From contig CAWJBD010000003.1 in NCBI GenBank assembly GCA_963841045.1, forward strand, positions 1-64,000: 64,000 nt of DNA, given 5' to 3'. Positions within the stretch are counted from its first letter, which is position 1; every line of letters begins with the position of its first letter. The translations under genes were made by a program, and so were the position numbers. The notes beneath the pieces were generated by a model. The model was given only the letters and a program-made list of their open reading frames with translations. It was not told the DNA's origin and made no database searches. This DNA comes from Aalborgiella sp963841045 (GTDB lineage: Bacteria > Pseudomonadota > Gammaproteobacteria > Burkholderiales > Burkholderiaceae_C). This document shows positions 26,237-35,497 of this stretch, piece after piece.

Positions 26237-26956
26237 TTAAATTGCCTTTTGAGTTGCAACCAAGTAGTTCACACTGGTATCTGCGCTCAATTTGTAGCGC
26301 TTACTCAATGGGTTGTATTCCAAGCCACGCATGGCTTGTACGTCCAATGACTGCTTACGGGCAAACCCAAGGAGCTCACTGGGTGTGATGAATTTTGCAT
26401 AATCGTGCGTGCCACGCGGCAGCATTTTCAAGACATACTCGGCACCCACAATGGCAAACATATAGGCTTTGGCATTGCGGTTGATGGTTGAAAAATACAC
26501 CCAGCCACCCGGTTTGACCAAAGCCGCACATGCCGCAACGATTGACTGCGGATTAGGCACATGTTCCAGCATTTCCATGCAGGTGACAACGTCAAAACTA
26601 GCGGGCTGTTCCGCAGCCAAAGCTTCTGCACTGATTTCGCGGTAATCGATGTGAGGCGTTTGTGCCTCCAATGCGTGCAGTTGCGCCACTTTGAGTGATT
26701 TGGTCGCCAAATCTATGCCCAGCACTTGCGCACCTTTGCGCGCCATGGCATCGGCCAAAATACCGCCACCACAGCCAATGTCCAGCACGCGCTTGCCCGC
26801 AAGCGGAGTCAAACCATTGATCCAATCCAAACGCAAGGGGTTGATGGCATGCAAGGGTGCAAACTCGCTTTGAGTGTCCCACCAATGATGTGCCAAGTCC
26901 GAGAACTTGGCTATCTCGGACGGATCAACATTCAAGGCTTGATTTGCTATGGACAT
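26237..26956 (-). CDS. ubiG: ubiquinone biosynthesis O-methyltransferase UbiG
   Basis: 239 residues with the SAM motif VLDIGCGGGILADAMA, the acidic GIDLATKSL loop, and CMEMLEHVPNP, then FSTINRNAKAYMFAIVGAEY and LPRGTHDYAKFITPSEL, all UbiG hallmarks. It performs both O-methylation steps in ubiquinone synthesis. The gene order ubiG-gph (minus) facing ompA/gyrA is conserved in relatives. Confidence 0.95.
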   Translation of the reverse strand: MSIANQALNVDPSEIAKFSDLAHHWWDTQSEFAPLHAINPLRLDWINGLTPLAGKRVLDIGCGGGILADAMARKGAQVLGIDLATKSLKVAQLHALEAQTPHIDYREISAEALAAEQPASFDVVTCMEMLEHVPNPQSIVAACAALVKPGGWVYFSTINRNAKAYMFAIVGAEYVLKMLPRGTHDYAKFITPSELLGFARKQSLDVQAMRGLEYNPLSKRYKLSADTSVNYLVATQKAI

Positions 26957-27067
26957 GTGTTTGTACGTACTTTCTTTTTAACTTAACTAATTTTTTAAAC
27001 TGTGGGTAATTTAGCACGCGAAACGGCAAACAAGCCCTAAATGAGTTAAGAAAACCCCAATAAACGT

Positions 27068-27100
27068 GAAAAAGCCCCTGAGTTTGACCTCAGAGGCTCA
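27068..27100 (-). terminator. rho-independent terminator of the OmpA-family gene
   Basis: On the minus strand GAGCCTCTGAG, a short loop, CTCAGGGGCTTTTT: a GC-rich stem followed by T residues, about 60 bases after the stop at 27160. Confidence 0.85.
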
Positions 27101-27159
27101 CAATTTCTGTTACTTTTTAACTCAACGCATGCGCATGAGTTGGTAAAAGTGCAGTCAAA

Positions 27160-27840
27160 TTATTTCTTTTGTGTGCCAACCACTTCGATTTCAACGCGGT
27201 TGTTTTTAGCACGGCCAGCAGCTGTTTTGTTATCAGCCACAGGTTGCTTAGAGCCTTTGCCTTCTGTGTAAACGCGGTTTTTCTCAATGCCTTTAGACAC
27301 CAAGTAGGCTTTTACAGCTTCAGCACGGCGTACTGACAAAGCTTGATTGGCTTTGTCGCTGCCTTTTGAATCGGTATGACCCACAGCAACAATCACTTCC
27401 AAGTTAATGCCTTTGACCTTGCCGATCAAGTCGTCCAATTTGGCTTTGCCAGCGGCTTTGAGAACAGCTTGGTTAGATGCAAAGAAAGCATCAGCAGCGT
27501 AAGTCACTTTTGTAGCAGCAGCGGCTGGCTTAGCAGCAGGTGCTGCTGGCTTAGCAGCTGCTGGTGCTGCAGCGGCTGGTTTGGCTGCCATAACTGGTGC
27601 AGCAGCGGCAGCTGGTGCAGCTGCAGCGGGTGCAATAGCACCATCACAACCAGGAGCAGCAGTAGCTGGAGTCCAGCTTGCATTGCGCCAGCACAAACCT
27701 GATGCGTTGCCAATCTTCCATTGCAAATTGCCAGAACCATTGCGCCAGTTGTCGCTGTTAACAGCAGTGCCAGTTGCAAATGCAGAACCTGCTACGGCGA
27801 CGGATGCAATGATCATTGCTACTTGATTGAGTTTCTTCAT
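27160..27840 (-). CDS. OmpA-family outer-membrane/peptidoglycan-binding protein
   Basis: 226 residues from the ATG at 27840 (AAAGG site upstream). A signal peptide (cleavage near GSAFA) is followed by a conserved segment with NWRNGSGNLQWKIGNASG, LCWRNASW and PGCDG. An Ala/Pro/Lys-rich linker then leads to a C-terminal OmpA domain: ADAFFASNQAVLKAAGK, VGHTDSKGSDKANQALSVRR and GRAKNNRVEIEV, which binds peptidoglycan. There is no barrel domain of the E. coli OmpA type. The gene beside it (28360) repeats the N-terminal segment. Confidence 0.88.
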   Translation of the reverse strand: MKKLNQVAMIIASVAVAGSAFATGTAVNSDNWRNGSGNLQWKIGNASGLCWRNASWTPATAAPGCDGAIAPAAAAPAAAAAPVMAAKPAAAAPAAAKPAAPAAKPAAAATKVTYAADAFFASNQAVLKAAGKAKLDDLIGKVKGINLEVIVAVGHTDSKGSDKANQALSVRRAEAVKAYLVSKGIEKNRVYTEGKGSKQPVADNKTAAGRAKNNRVEIEVVGTQKK

Positions 27841-27955
27841 ATTTATTAGACCTTTTAAAAAAAATTGACTGTCAGCAAAATTCAAATTTAACTTATTTTG
27901 ATAACTAAAGCAAGCCATTCGTCAAAAATGAATCTGAATAGCTTGCTCAGCTTAA

Positions 27956-28360
27956 TTAATTGCGGTCTTGTTTAGCTTTGCGCTTAGCTTTCACAGCTGG
28001 CTTAGCTGCTGGTGCAGGTGCTGCAGCTGGCTTAGCTGCCATTGGAGCTGGAGCTGCTGCAGCTGGTTTAGCTGCCATTGGAGCAGGAGCCGCTGCAGCT
28101 GGTTTAGCTGCCATTACTGGGGCTACGGCTGCTGCTGGTGCAGCTGCTTTTGCAGCGATTGCGCCATCGCAACCAGGTGCTGCTGTAGCTGGTGTCCAGC
28201 CCGCATTGCGCCAGCACAAACCAGACGCATTGCCAATTTTCCATTGCAAATTGCCTGAACCATTGCGCCAGTTGTCGCTGTTTACCGCTGTTCCTGTTGC
28301 GAATGCTGAACCTGCAACTGTCAACGTTGCAATGATTGCTGCTACTTTAGTAAATTTCAT
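27956..28360 (-). CDS. exported paralogue of the OmpA-family protein lacking the OmpA domain
   Basis: 134 residues from the ATG at 28360 (AAGGGG site). It has a signal peptide, then the same NWRNGSGNLQWKIGNASG and LCWRNAGW segment as its neighbour. Ala/Pro repeats of the form MAAKPAAAAPAP then appear three times, with a basic end (KAKRKAKQDRN). The OmpA domain is absent. The linker repeats are also direct DNA repeats of about 36 bases. It may be a shortened duplicate or a cell-envelope protein in its own right. Confidence 0.75.
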   Translation of the reverse strand: MKFTKVAAIIATLTVAGSAFATGTAVNSDNWRNGSGNLQWKIGNASGLCWRNAGWTPATAAPGCDGAIAAKAAAPAAAVAPVMAAKPAAAAPAPMAAKPAAAAPAPMAAKPAAAPAPAAKPAVKAKRKAKQDRN

Positions 28361-28633
28361 GGTGAACCCCTTATAAGATGAAGAAAATGTTTTACAGCAA
28401 TGCTGCATAAGCTGACGTTTTAAGATGACGTTTTCCAAAGTTTCAGTGAACCTCGCCTAAACCGTTAGCTACCATTGTGCCACAGCTGAAAACCGCTCTT
28501 TATGTAAATGGCTTGTGAAAGTTCCTTTATTTAGCAAATAAAGTTGGGCGTTGCTAATCTGCAACAAGATGCCAGCTTAAAATAAGCACTTGTCGTTTTG
28601 TTAAAAATTAAGTCTACCAACTCCAAGTCTCAC

Positions 28634-31300
28634 ATGTCCCAGTTCGCTAAAGAAACCTTGCCCATCAGTCTTGAAGAGGAAATGCGCCGTTCCTACCTCG
28701 ATTACGCGATGAGCGTGATTGTGGGACGCGCCCTGCCCGACGCGCGTGATGGCTTGAAACCCGTGCACCGCCGCGTCTTGTACGCCATGCATGAGCTGAG
28801 CAACGATTACAACAAACCATATAAAAAATCGGCTCGTATTGTTGGTGACGTGATTGGTAAATACCACCCGCACGGCGACAGTGCGGTGTACGACACCATC
28901 GTTCGCATGGCACAAGATTTTTCTATGCGCCACATGTTGGTGGACGGACAAGGTAACTTCGGCTCTGTGGACGGCGACAACGCAGCTGCGATGCGTTACA
29001 CCGAAATCCGCATGGCGAAAATCGCGCACGAATTGTTGGCCGACTTGGATAAAGAGACGGTCGATTTTGGCCCCAACTACGATGGCAGCGAATCGGAGCC
29101 TTTGGTCATGCCAGCGCGTTTCCCGAATTTGTTGGTCAATGGTGCGGGCGGTATTGCCGTGGGCATGGCCACCAACATTCCACCGCACAATTTGAACGAA
29201 GTGATTGATGCCTGTTTGCACTTGTTGGCCAACCCACAAGCCAGCATTGATGAGCTGATGGAAATTATTCCGGCACCGGATTTCCCAACAGGCGGCATTA
29301 TTTACGGCATCAATGGTGTGAAAGATGGCTACCGCACAGGCCGCGGCCGCGTGGTGATGCGCGCCAAATGCCACTTTGAAGACATTGACAAAGGCCAGCG
29401 CCAATCCATCATTGTGGATGAACTGCCTTACCAAGTGAACAAAAAGTCATTGCAAGAACGCATGGCCGAATTGGTACACGAGAAAAAAATCGAAGGCATC
29501 TCGCATATTCAGGACGAGTCCGACAAATCAGGCATGCGTTTGGTCATTGAACTGAAACGCGGTGAAGTGCCTGAAGTGGTGCTGAACAATCTATACAAGC
29601 AAACCCAGTTGCAAGACACATTCGGTATCAACATGGTGGCTTTGGTGAATGGCCAACCGAAATTGTGCAACCTGAAAGATTTGATTGAAGTCTTCTTGGA
29701 CCACCGCCGCGAAGTGGTGACACGCCGCACCGTTTACAACTTGCGCAAAGCGCGTGAACGTGGCCATGTGTTGGAAGGCTTGGCTGTCGCCTTGGCGAAC
29801 ATCGACGAATTCATCGCTTTGATTCGCAATGCACCGACACCGCCAGTTGCCAAAGTCGAGTTGATGAGCAAATCGTGGGACAGCTCGCTGGTACGCGAAA
29901 TGCTGACCCGCACCCGTGCCGATGGTGGCGTGATCAACGCAGACGATTACCGTCCTGATGGGCTAGAGCGCGAATTTGGTCTGGAAGCCGGTGGCTTGTA
30001 CAAACTGTCTGAAGTGCAAGCGCAAGAAATTTTGCAAATGCGTTTGCAACGTTTGACAGGTTTGGAACAAGACAAAATCATTGCCGAATACAAAGAAGTC
30101 ATGGCTGAAATCGACGACTTGTTGCACATTTTGGCAACGCCTAGCCGTGTATCCAGCATCATTGGCGAAGAATTGGCGGCGATCAAACTTGAATTTGGTC
30201 AAAGCAAACTAGGCGCACGCCGCAGTTTGGTGGAGCACAGCTCATTTGATTTATCTACTGAAGACTTGATCACCCCCACAGACATGGTGGTGACTATGAG
30301 CCACAGCGGTTACATCAAGAGCCAACCCTTGTCTGAATACCGCGCGCAAAAACGCGGTGGTCGTGGCAAGCAAGCAACGGCCACCAAAGAGGACGATTGG
30401 GTAGACCAGCTCTTTGTGGCCAACACGCACGACTACATTTTGTGCTTCTCCAATCGCGGACGCTTGTACTGGCTCAAAGTTTGGGAAGTGCCTGCAGGTT
30501 CGCGCGGTTCGCGTGGTCGCCCGATTGTCAATATGTTCCCATTGCAAGATGGCGAAAAAATTACAGTTGTGCTGCCATTGACAGGCGAAAAAACCAGCTT
30601 CCCAGCAGACCAGTATGTCTTCATGGGAACCAGCATGGGCACGGTCAAGAAAACATCATTGGACGAATTCAACAACCCACGCAAAGGCGGCATCATTGCC
30701 GTTACTTTGGATGAAGGCGATTATTTAATTGGTGCAGCACTCACCGACGGCAAGCACGATGTGATGCTGTTCAGCGATGCCGGCAAAGCCGTTCGCTTTG
30801 ACGAAAACGATGTGCGCCCCGTCGGTCGCGGCGCGCGTGGTGTGCGCGGTATGAATTTAGAAGACGGCCAAAGCGTCATCGCCATGTTGGTTGCCGAAGA
30901 TGAACAACAAAGTGTGTTGACAGCCACTCAAAACGGCTACGGCAAACGCACCAGTATCACTGAGTACACCCGTCATGGACGTGGCACCAAAGGCATGATT
31001 GCCATTCAGCAATCAGAGCGCAATGGCAAAGTGGTCGCTGCGACCTTGGTGCACACCGACGATGAAATCATGCTGATCACCGACAAAGGCGTTTTGGTGC
31101 GCACCCGCGTGTCTGAAATTCGTGAAATGGGACGCGCCACACAAGGCGTGACTTTGATCGGACTGGACGAAGGCTCGCAACTCAGTGGCTTGCAACGCAT
31201 TGTCGAAAACGATGCCAACACCAGTGATGGCACTGATACCAGTGATAGCAGCGATGCGCCTGCTGTCGACAATGATGCAACGCCAGAAGGCGAAGCATAA
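28634..31300 (+). CDS. gyrA: DNA gyrase subunit A
   Basis: 888 residues from the ATG at 28634; twelve upstream codons are open but not gyrase-like. MSQFAKETLPISLEEEMRRS, YLDYAMSVIVGRALPDARDG, catalytic Tyr in AAAMRYTEIRM, and the C-terminal GyrA-box region QKRGGRGKQ are present. The quinolone-determining region reads HGDSAVYDTIVRMAQ, with the wild-type Ser and Asp. The C-terminal tail is acidic (SDGTDTSDSSD). GyrA cleaves and rejoins DNA during negative supercoiling. The next gene is pheA; serC, often found between, is absent here. Confidence 0.97.
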   Translation: MSQFAKETLPISLEEEMRRSYLDYAMSVIVGRALPDARDGLKPVHRRVLYAMHELSNDYNKPYKKSARIVGDVIGKYHPHGDSAVYDTIVRMAQDFSMRHMLVDGQGNFGSVDGDNAAAMRYTEIRMAKIAHELLADLDKETVDFGPNYDGSESEPLVMPARFPNLLVNGAGGIAVGMATNIPPHNLNEVIDACLHLLANPQASIDELMEIIPAPDFPTGGIIYGINGVKDGYRTGRGRVVMRAKCHFEDIDKGQRQSIIVDELPYQVNKKSLQERMAELVHEKKIEGISHIQDESDKSGMRLVIELKRGEVPEVVLNNLYKQTQLQDTFGINMVALVNGQPKLCNLKDLIEVFLDHRREVVTRRTVYNLRKARERGHVLEGLAVALANIDEFIALIRNAPTPPVAKVELMSKSWDSSLVREMLTRTRADGGVINADDYRPDGLEREFGLEAGGLYKLSEVQAQEILQMRLQRLTGLEQDKIIAEYKEVMAEIDDLLHILATPSRVSSIIGEELAAIKLEFGQSKLGARRSLVEHSSFDLSTEDLITPTDMVVTMSHSGYIKSQPLSEYRAQKRGGRGKQATATKEDDWVDQLFVANTHDYILCFSNRGRLYWLKVWEVPAGSRGSRGRPIVNMFPLQDGEKITVVLPLTGEKTSFPADQYVFMGTSMGTVKKTSLDEFNNPRKGGIIAVTLDEGDYLIGAALTDGKHDVMLFSDAGKAVRFDENDVRPVGRGARGVRGMNLEDGQSVIAMLVAEDEQQSVLTATQNGYGKRTSITEYTRHGRGTKGMIAIQQSERNGKVVAATLVHTDDEIMLITDKGVLVRTRVSEIREMGRATQGVTLIGLDEGSQLSGLQRIVENDANTSDGTDTSDSSDAPAVDNDATPEGEA

Positions 31301-31310
31301 ACAATCATTT

Positions 31311-31374
31311 GCTATAAATAAAATAGCACTATAGGCAATCAATACGCCGGCTACAGCCATATTTGTTATATAAA
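31311..31374 (-). repeat. palindromic repeat, copy 6, between gyrA and pheA
   Basis: Reverse orientation: hairpin GCTATAAATAAAATAGC at 31311-31327, then GGCAATCAATACGCCGGC and an AT-rich leader to 31374. It starts 10 bases after the gyrA stop and ends just before pheA. Confidence 0.85.
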
Positions 31375-31389
31375 ACAACAAACAACACC

Positions 31390-32472
31390 ATGACCAGAAC
31401 CCTGCAAGAATTGCGCGATTTGATTGATGCCACAGACAAAGAACTGTTGGCATTGCTCAATCGACGCGCGGGTTTTGCGGCTGAAGTGGGTGAAATTAAA
31501 AAACTCGATGGCTCACCGGTTTACCGACCCGAGCGTGAAGCGCAAGTCATCCACGGTTTGCAGCAAGCCAATTTGGGCCCCATAAAAGATGCCAGCGTGG
31601 CACACATTTGGCGCGAAATCATGTCGGCCTGCAGGGCATTAGAAGCGCCGCAGCGCGTGGCGTATTTGGGGCCAGCAGGCACATTCAGCGAATTGGCGGC
31701 ATTGCAGTTTTTTGGCACCAGCATTGAACACGTGCCTTGCGCCAACTTTGACGAGGTGTTTCATGCCACCACCGCAGGCAGCGCTGATTTTGGCGTTGTG
31801 CCCGTCGAAAACAACACCGAAGGCGTGGTCACGCGCACCTTGGATTTGTTTCTCAATTCTCCTTTGCACATCATTGGCGAAACCAGTTTTTTAGTGCGAC
31901 ACCACTTATTGCGTCTGTCCAATTCACTTGACAACATTGAAGTGGTTTTGGCGCATCCACAAGCGTTGGCGCAGTGCCAAGGCTGGTTGTCACAGCATTT
32001 GCCAAAAGCGGAACGCCGCGCGGTTTCCAGCAACGCCGAAGGCGCACGCTTGGCAGCCGGCAACCCCAATTGGGCAGGTATCGCCAGCGAACGCGCGGGT
32101 TCTGAGTTTGGTTTGCACGTGGTCGCGCATGCCATTCAAGACGATGCGTTTAACCGCACCCGCTTTGCCGTTGTTTGCCTGCCGCAAACACAACCCATGC
32201 CAGCTGCGTCGGGTAAAGATTGCATCAGTTTGATTGTCTCTGTGCCCAACAAACCAGGCGCGGTGCATGATTTATTGATTCCCTTGAAGAAACATGGCGT
32301 TTCCATGACGCGCTTTGAATCTCGCCCTGCTCGTTCAGGGCAATGGGAATATTTCTTCTACATCGATTTGGTGGGACACCCCTCCTCGCCTCACGTTGCT
32401 GCCGCTTTGCAAGAGCTTCAAGGCTTGTGTGCGTTTTATAAGATGTTGGGCAGCTACGCTGTGAGCGATTGA
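31390..32472 (+). CDS. pheA: bifunctional chorismate mutase/prephenate dehydratase
   Basis: 360 residues from the ATG at 31390; the open frame begins nine codons earlier inside the repeat. The N-terminal chorismate mutase helix bundle (LQELRDLIDATDKELLALLN) is followed by the dehydratase (VAYLGPAGTFSELAALQFFG, then VVPVENNTEGVVTRTLDL). The ACT domain has SGKDCISLIVSVPNKPGAVH and MTRFESRPA. It makes phenylpyruvate from chorismate and is feedback-controlled by Phe through the ACT domain. tyrA follows directly. Confidence 0.95.
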   Translation: MTRTLQELRDLIDATDKELLALLNRRAGFAAEVGEIKKLDGSPVYRPEREAQVIHGLQQANLGPIKDASVAHIWREIMSACRALEAPQRVAYLGPAGTFSELAALQFFGTSIEHVPCANFDEVFHATTAGSADFGVVPVENNTEGVVTRTLDLFLNSPLHIIGETSFLVRHHLLRLSNSLDNIEVVLAHPQALAQCQGWLSQHLPKAERRAVSSNAEGARLAAGNPNWAGIASERAGSEFGLHVVAHAIQDDAFNRTRFAVVCLPQTQPMPAASGKDCISLIVSVPNKPGAVHDLLIPLKKHGVSMTRFESRPARSGQWEYFFYIDLVGHPSSPHVAAALQELQGLCAFYKMLGSYAVSD

Positions 32473-32474
32473 CC

Positions 32475-33384
32475 ATGTTTAATTTCGGCAAAAGCAAAAC
32501 CGCAATGTTTGAACAAATCGGCATCATTGGTTGCGGCTTGATGGGCAGCTCATTTGCTTTGGCCATGAAGAAGGCGGGATTGGTCAAACGCGTGGTGGGC
32601 TATAGCAAATCACCCACCACGACCGCTAAGGCGCTCAAAATGGGTGTGATTGATGTGGAAGTGGCCTCTGCGCTGCAAGCTGTTTCTGGCTCAAATTTGG
32701 TTTTGATAGCCGTTCCGGTTTCTGCCACAGAGCCCACACTCAAAGCCATCAAACATTTGGTCACAGCCGACATGTTGTTGATGGATGTTGGATCTACCAA
32801 GCAAGATGTGGTGGATGCTGCGCGTCGCATCCTAGGTACCATGTTTGGCTCATTTGTACCCGCACACCCCATCGCTGGCAAAGAGTTATCCGGTGTCGAA
32901 CATGCCGATGGCAATTTGTACACTGGGCGTCAAGTTATTTTGACACCGACAGCCAAAACCAATGTGACGCAACTGAATCAAGCCGAAGCCGTATGGTCTG
33001 CCTTGGGTTGCCAAGTAAAAGTGATGCCGCCAGAGGCGCATGATGCAGCTTTTGCAGCCGTAAGCCATTTGCCGCATTTATTGGCGTTTGCCTTGATGAA
33101 CAGCATCACATCACAAGCAAAAGGGAATGAGTTTTTGGAACTGGCAGGTACTGGCTTTCGAGACTTCACACGCATTGCAGCCAGTGACCCCAAAATGTGG
33201 CACGACATCTTTTTGGCGAACCGCATTCAAATGACAGAGCAAATTGATCAATTCAAGCAAACGCTTGAGGTTTTATCGTCGATGATTGCCAACAATGACA
33301 GCAGCTTCACTGACCGCTGCATTGACCAAAGCCAGTCAAGAACGCAACCAATGGCAACTTGCCGATAAGAATCAAGAAAATTAA
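32475..33384 (+). pseudogene. tyrA: prephenate dehydrogenase family protein TyrA, frameshifted near 33300
   Basis: The body is intact: NAD motif IGIIGCGLMGSSFALAMKKA, VVGYSKSPTTTAKALKMG, PAHPIAGKELSGVEHA, and FLELAGTGFRDFTRIAASDP. After MIANND the frame turns into unrelated residues. A neighbouring frame gives the expected end (ASLTAALTKASQERNQWQLA) with a stop at 33384, so one base is missing near 33300. The alternative start at 32505 gives the more usual N-terminus. It converts prephenate to 4-hydroxyphenylpyruvate. Confidence 0.88.
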
Positions 33385-33390
33385 TCCTTC

Positions 33391-35437
33391 ATGTTCAGTA
33401 CGGTTTTTTTAGACATTCCGCCATTAAGCCATGCCAGCGGAACGGTTGTATTACCTGGCTCTAAAAGTATTTCAAATCGGGTATTGCTACTCGCAGCACT
33501 TTGCAACGGAACCACCACTGTCCACGATTTACTCGATTCTGATGACACACAAGTGATGTTGACCGCACTGGCTCAACTTGGGTGCCACATCGTTAAAGAA
33601 GGCAATAGCATCAGCATCAAGGGAATTGGTGGTCAAACACAAGTTACCATCATGCAAATTGTTTTTAGGCAATGCAGGTACTGCGATGCGCCCGTTGACA
33701 GCGGCATTGGCAGTGTTGGCCAGCGGTAATACCTGTTTTGAACTCAGTGGCGTTGCGCGCATGCATGAACGCCCTATCGGTGATTTGGTGGATGGTTTAC
33801 GACAACTTGGTTGTCAGATTGATTACACAGGTGAAGCTGGCTTCCCGCCATTGCGCATCTCAGCCGCAAAAAGCTTTGACTTGAATGAACCCATTCTAGT
33901 CAGGGGCGATGTATCCAGCCAATTTTTAACCGCTCTGCTATTGGCGCTGCCCTTGGTTGCTAAGGATACCAAACAAAATATTGTGATTGAAGTACTGGGT
34001 GAGTTGATTTCGAAGCCATATATCGAAATCACGCTCAACTTGCTGGCAAAATTTGGTATACAAGTTGAACGTGAGGCGTGGCAAAAATTCACCATTCGCG
34101 CTGGTAGCAGCTACCACTCCCCCGGCAGCATACATGTCGAAGCCGATGCCTCATCTGCTAGCTATTTTATAGCACTTGGCGCAATCACTACGCCGGATTC
34201 AGCCTCAAAAGACCACATTAATCCAGCCAAACCCGTGCGCATTGAAGGTGTGGGTGCTCAATCCATACAAGGCGATATACGATTTGTAGAAGCCGCACAA
34301 GCGATGGGCGCGGTGGTAAAGAGCGGAGAAAACCACCTTGAGATATCACGCGGCGCTTGGCCGCTCAAAGCCATTGATTTAGATTGCAACCACATCCCTG
34401 ATGCGGCCATGACATTGGCAGTGATGGCGCTGTATGCAGACGGCACGACCACTCTTCGCAATATCGCCAGTTGGCGCGTCAAAGAAACCGACCGCATTGA
34501 GGCGATGGCCACAGAGTTGCGCAAACTGGGTGCCACTGTCGAAGAAGGACCAGATTTCATCCGTATCACACCGCCAGCCTCAGCGACTGATTGGAATACA
34601 GCTGCCATTCACACCTATGACGACCACCGTATCGCCATGTGTTTTTCATTGGCAGCTTTTAACCCAGCCGGCCTTCCCATTCGCATCCTCGACCCCAAAT
34701 GCGTTGCCAAAACTTACCCAGATTATTTTGAGGCTCTGTTTTCAGTGGCGCAAACGTCGCGTGAAAACATTCCAGTCATCACGATTGACGGCCCCAGCGC
34801 TTCAGGAAAAGGCAGTTTGGCCGCCAATTTGGCGCAGCAATTGGGTTACCACTACTTGGATTCTGGGGCGCTTTACCGTGTAGCCGCCTATGCCGCTTTG
34901 CAAGCAGGTTTCAGTTTAGAGCTGGCTAACGAGACAGCCATTGCAAAACTGATTGCCCAAATGCCCTTGCGTTTTGCTGGCGATTCGGTTTTATTGAACG
35001 GTATGGATGTGAGTGATGCCATACGTTCTGAAGCAGGCGGTATGAACGCATCCAAAGTGTCGGCTATGCCCGCTGTGCGACAGGCATTGGTAGAGCTGCA
35101 ACACAGTTTTCATCAATTACCGGGCTTGGTGGCAGACGGTCGTGACATGGGCACGGTGATTTTCCCGCAAGCACCCCTCAAGGTGTATTTAACTGCCACC
35201 GCGCACGAGCGTGCCGAACGTCGATATAAGCAATTGATTTCTAAAGGAATTCCAGCTATAATCGACAGTCTTCGTACTGACCTTGAAGAACGCGATGCCA
35301 GAGATTCCTCTCGAAGTGTTGCGCCATTAAAGCCAGCGCAAGACGCTTTATTGCTAGACAACTCTGATTTATCGATTGCAGAATCGGCAGCTCAAGTCCT
35401 TGCTTGGTGGCAAAGCAAACAACATATCCCTCACTAG
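33391..35437 (+). pseudogene. aroA-cmk: fused EPSP synthase/cytidylate kinase (AroA-Cmk), frameshifted near 33655
   Basis: The N-terminal frame has LPGSKSISNRVLLLAALCNG. After a single indel near 33655 the other frame continues LFLGNAGTAMRPLTAALAVL and runs to the end. EPSP synthase ends near IRILDPKCVAKTYPDYFEAL and is joined directly to a cytidylate kinase: ITIDGPSASGKGSLAANLAQ (P-loop), LDSGALYRVAAYAAL and DGRDMGTVIFP. The fusion is known in Comamonadaceae. AroA makes 5-enolpyruvylshikimate-3-phosphate; Cmk phosphorylates CMP. Both are normally essential, so the break is probably a sequence error. A repeat-like insert lies at 34158-34204. Confidence 0.9.
34158..34204 (-). repeat. probable repeat-derived segment inside aroA
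   Basis: The sequence GCTATTTTATAGCACTTGGC, then GCAATCACTACGCCGG and ATTCAGCC, resembles the reverse-oriented repeat as seen at 31311-31374. It encodes ASYFIALGAITTPDSA. The first half (SASYF.A.GAI) is conserved in EPSP synthases anyway, so part of the match may be coincidence. The TTPDSASKDHINPAK part is not expected from the family. Confidence 0.45.
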
Positions 35438-35497
35438 CTATACAAACAGACACAATGGTGTGGCTGTACTTAGACTATGAGTGGCATAGGAAAACAC

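Noticed and set aside
27510..28130. Dense GCTGCTGG-type repeats in the OmpA-family pair as a mobile or structural DNA element
   Set aside because: They are coding repeats of Ala/Pro/Lys linkers in two in-frame genes.
28601..29434. 277-codon minus-strand frame inside gyrA
   Set aside because: Antisense to a strongly conserved gene, with His/Val-rich composition typical of shadow frames.
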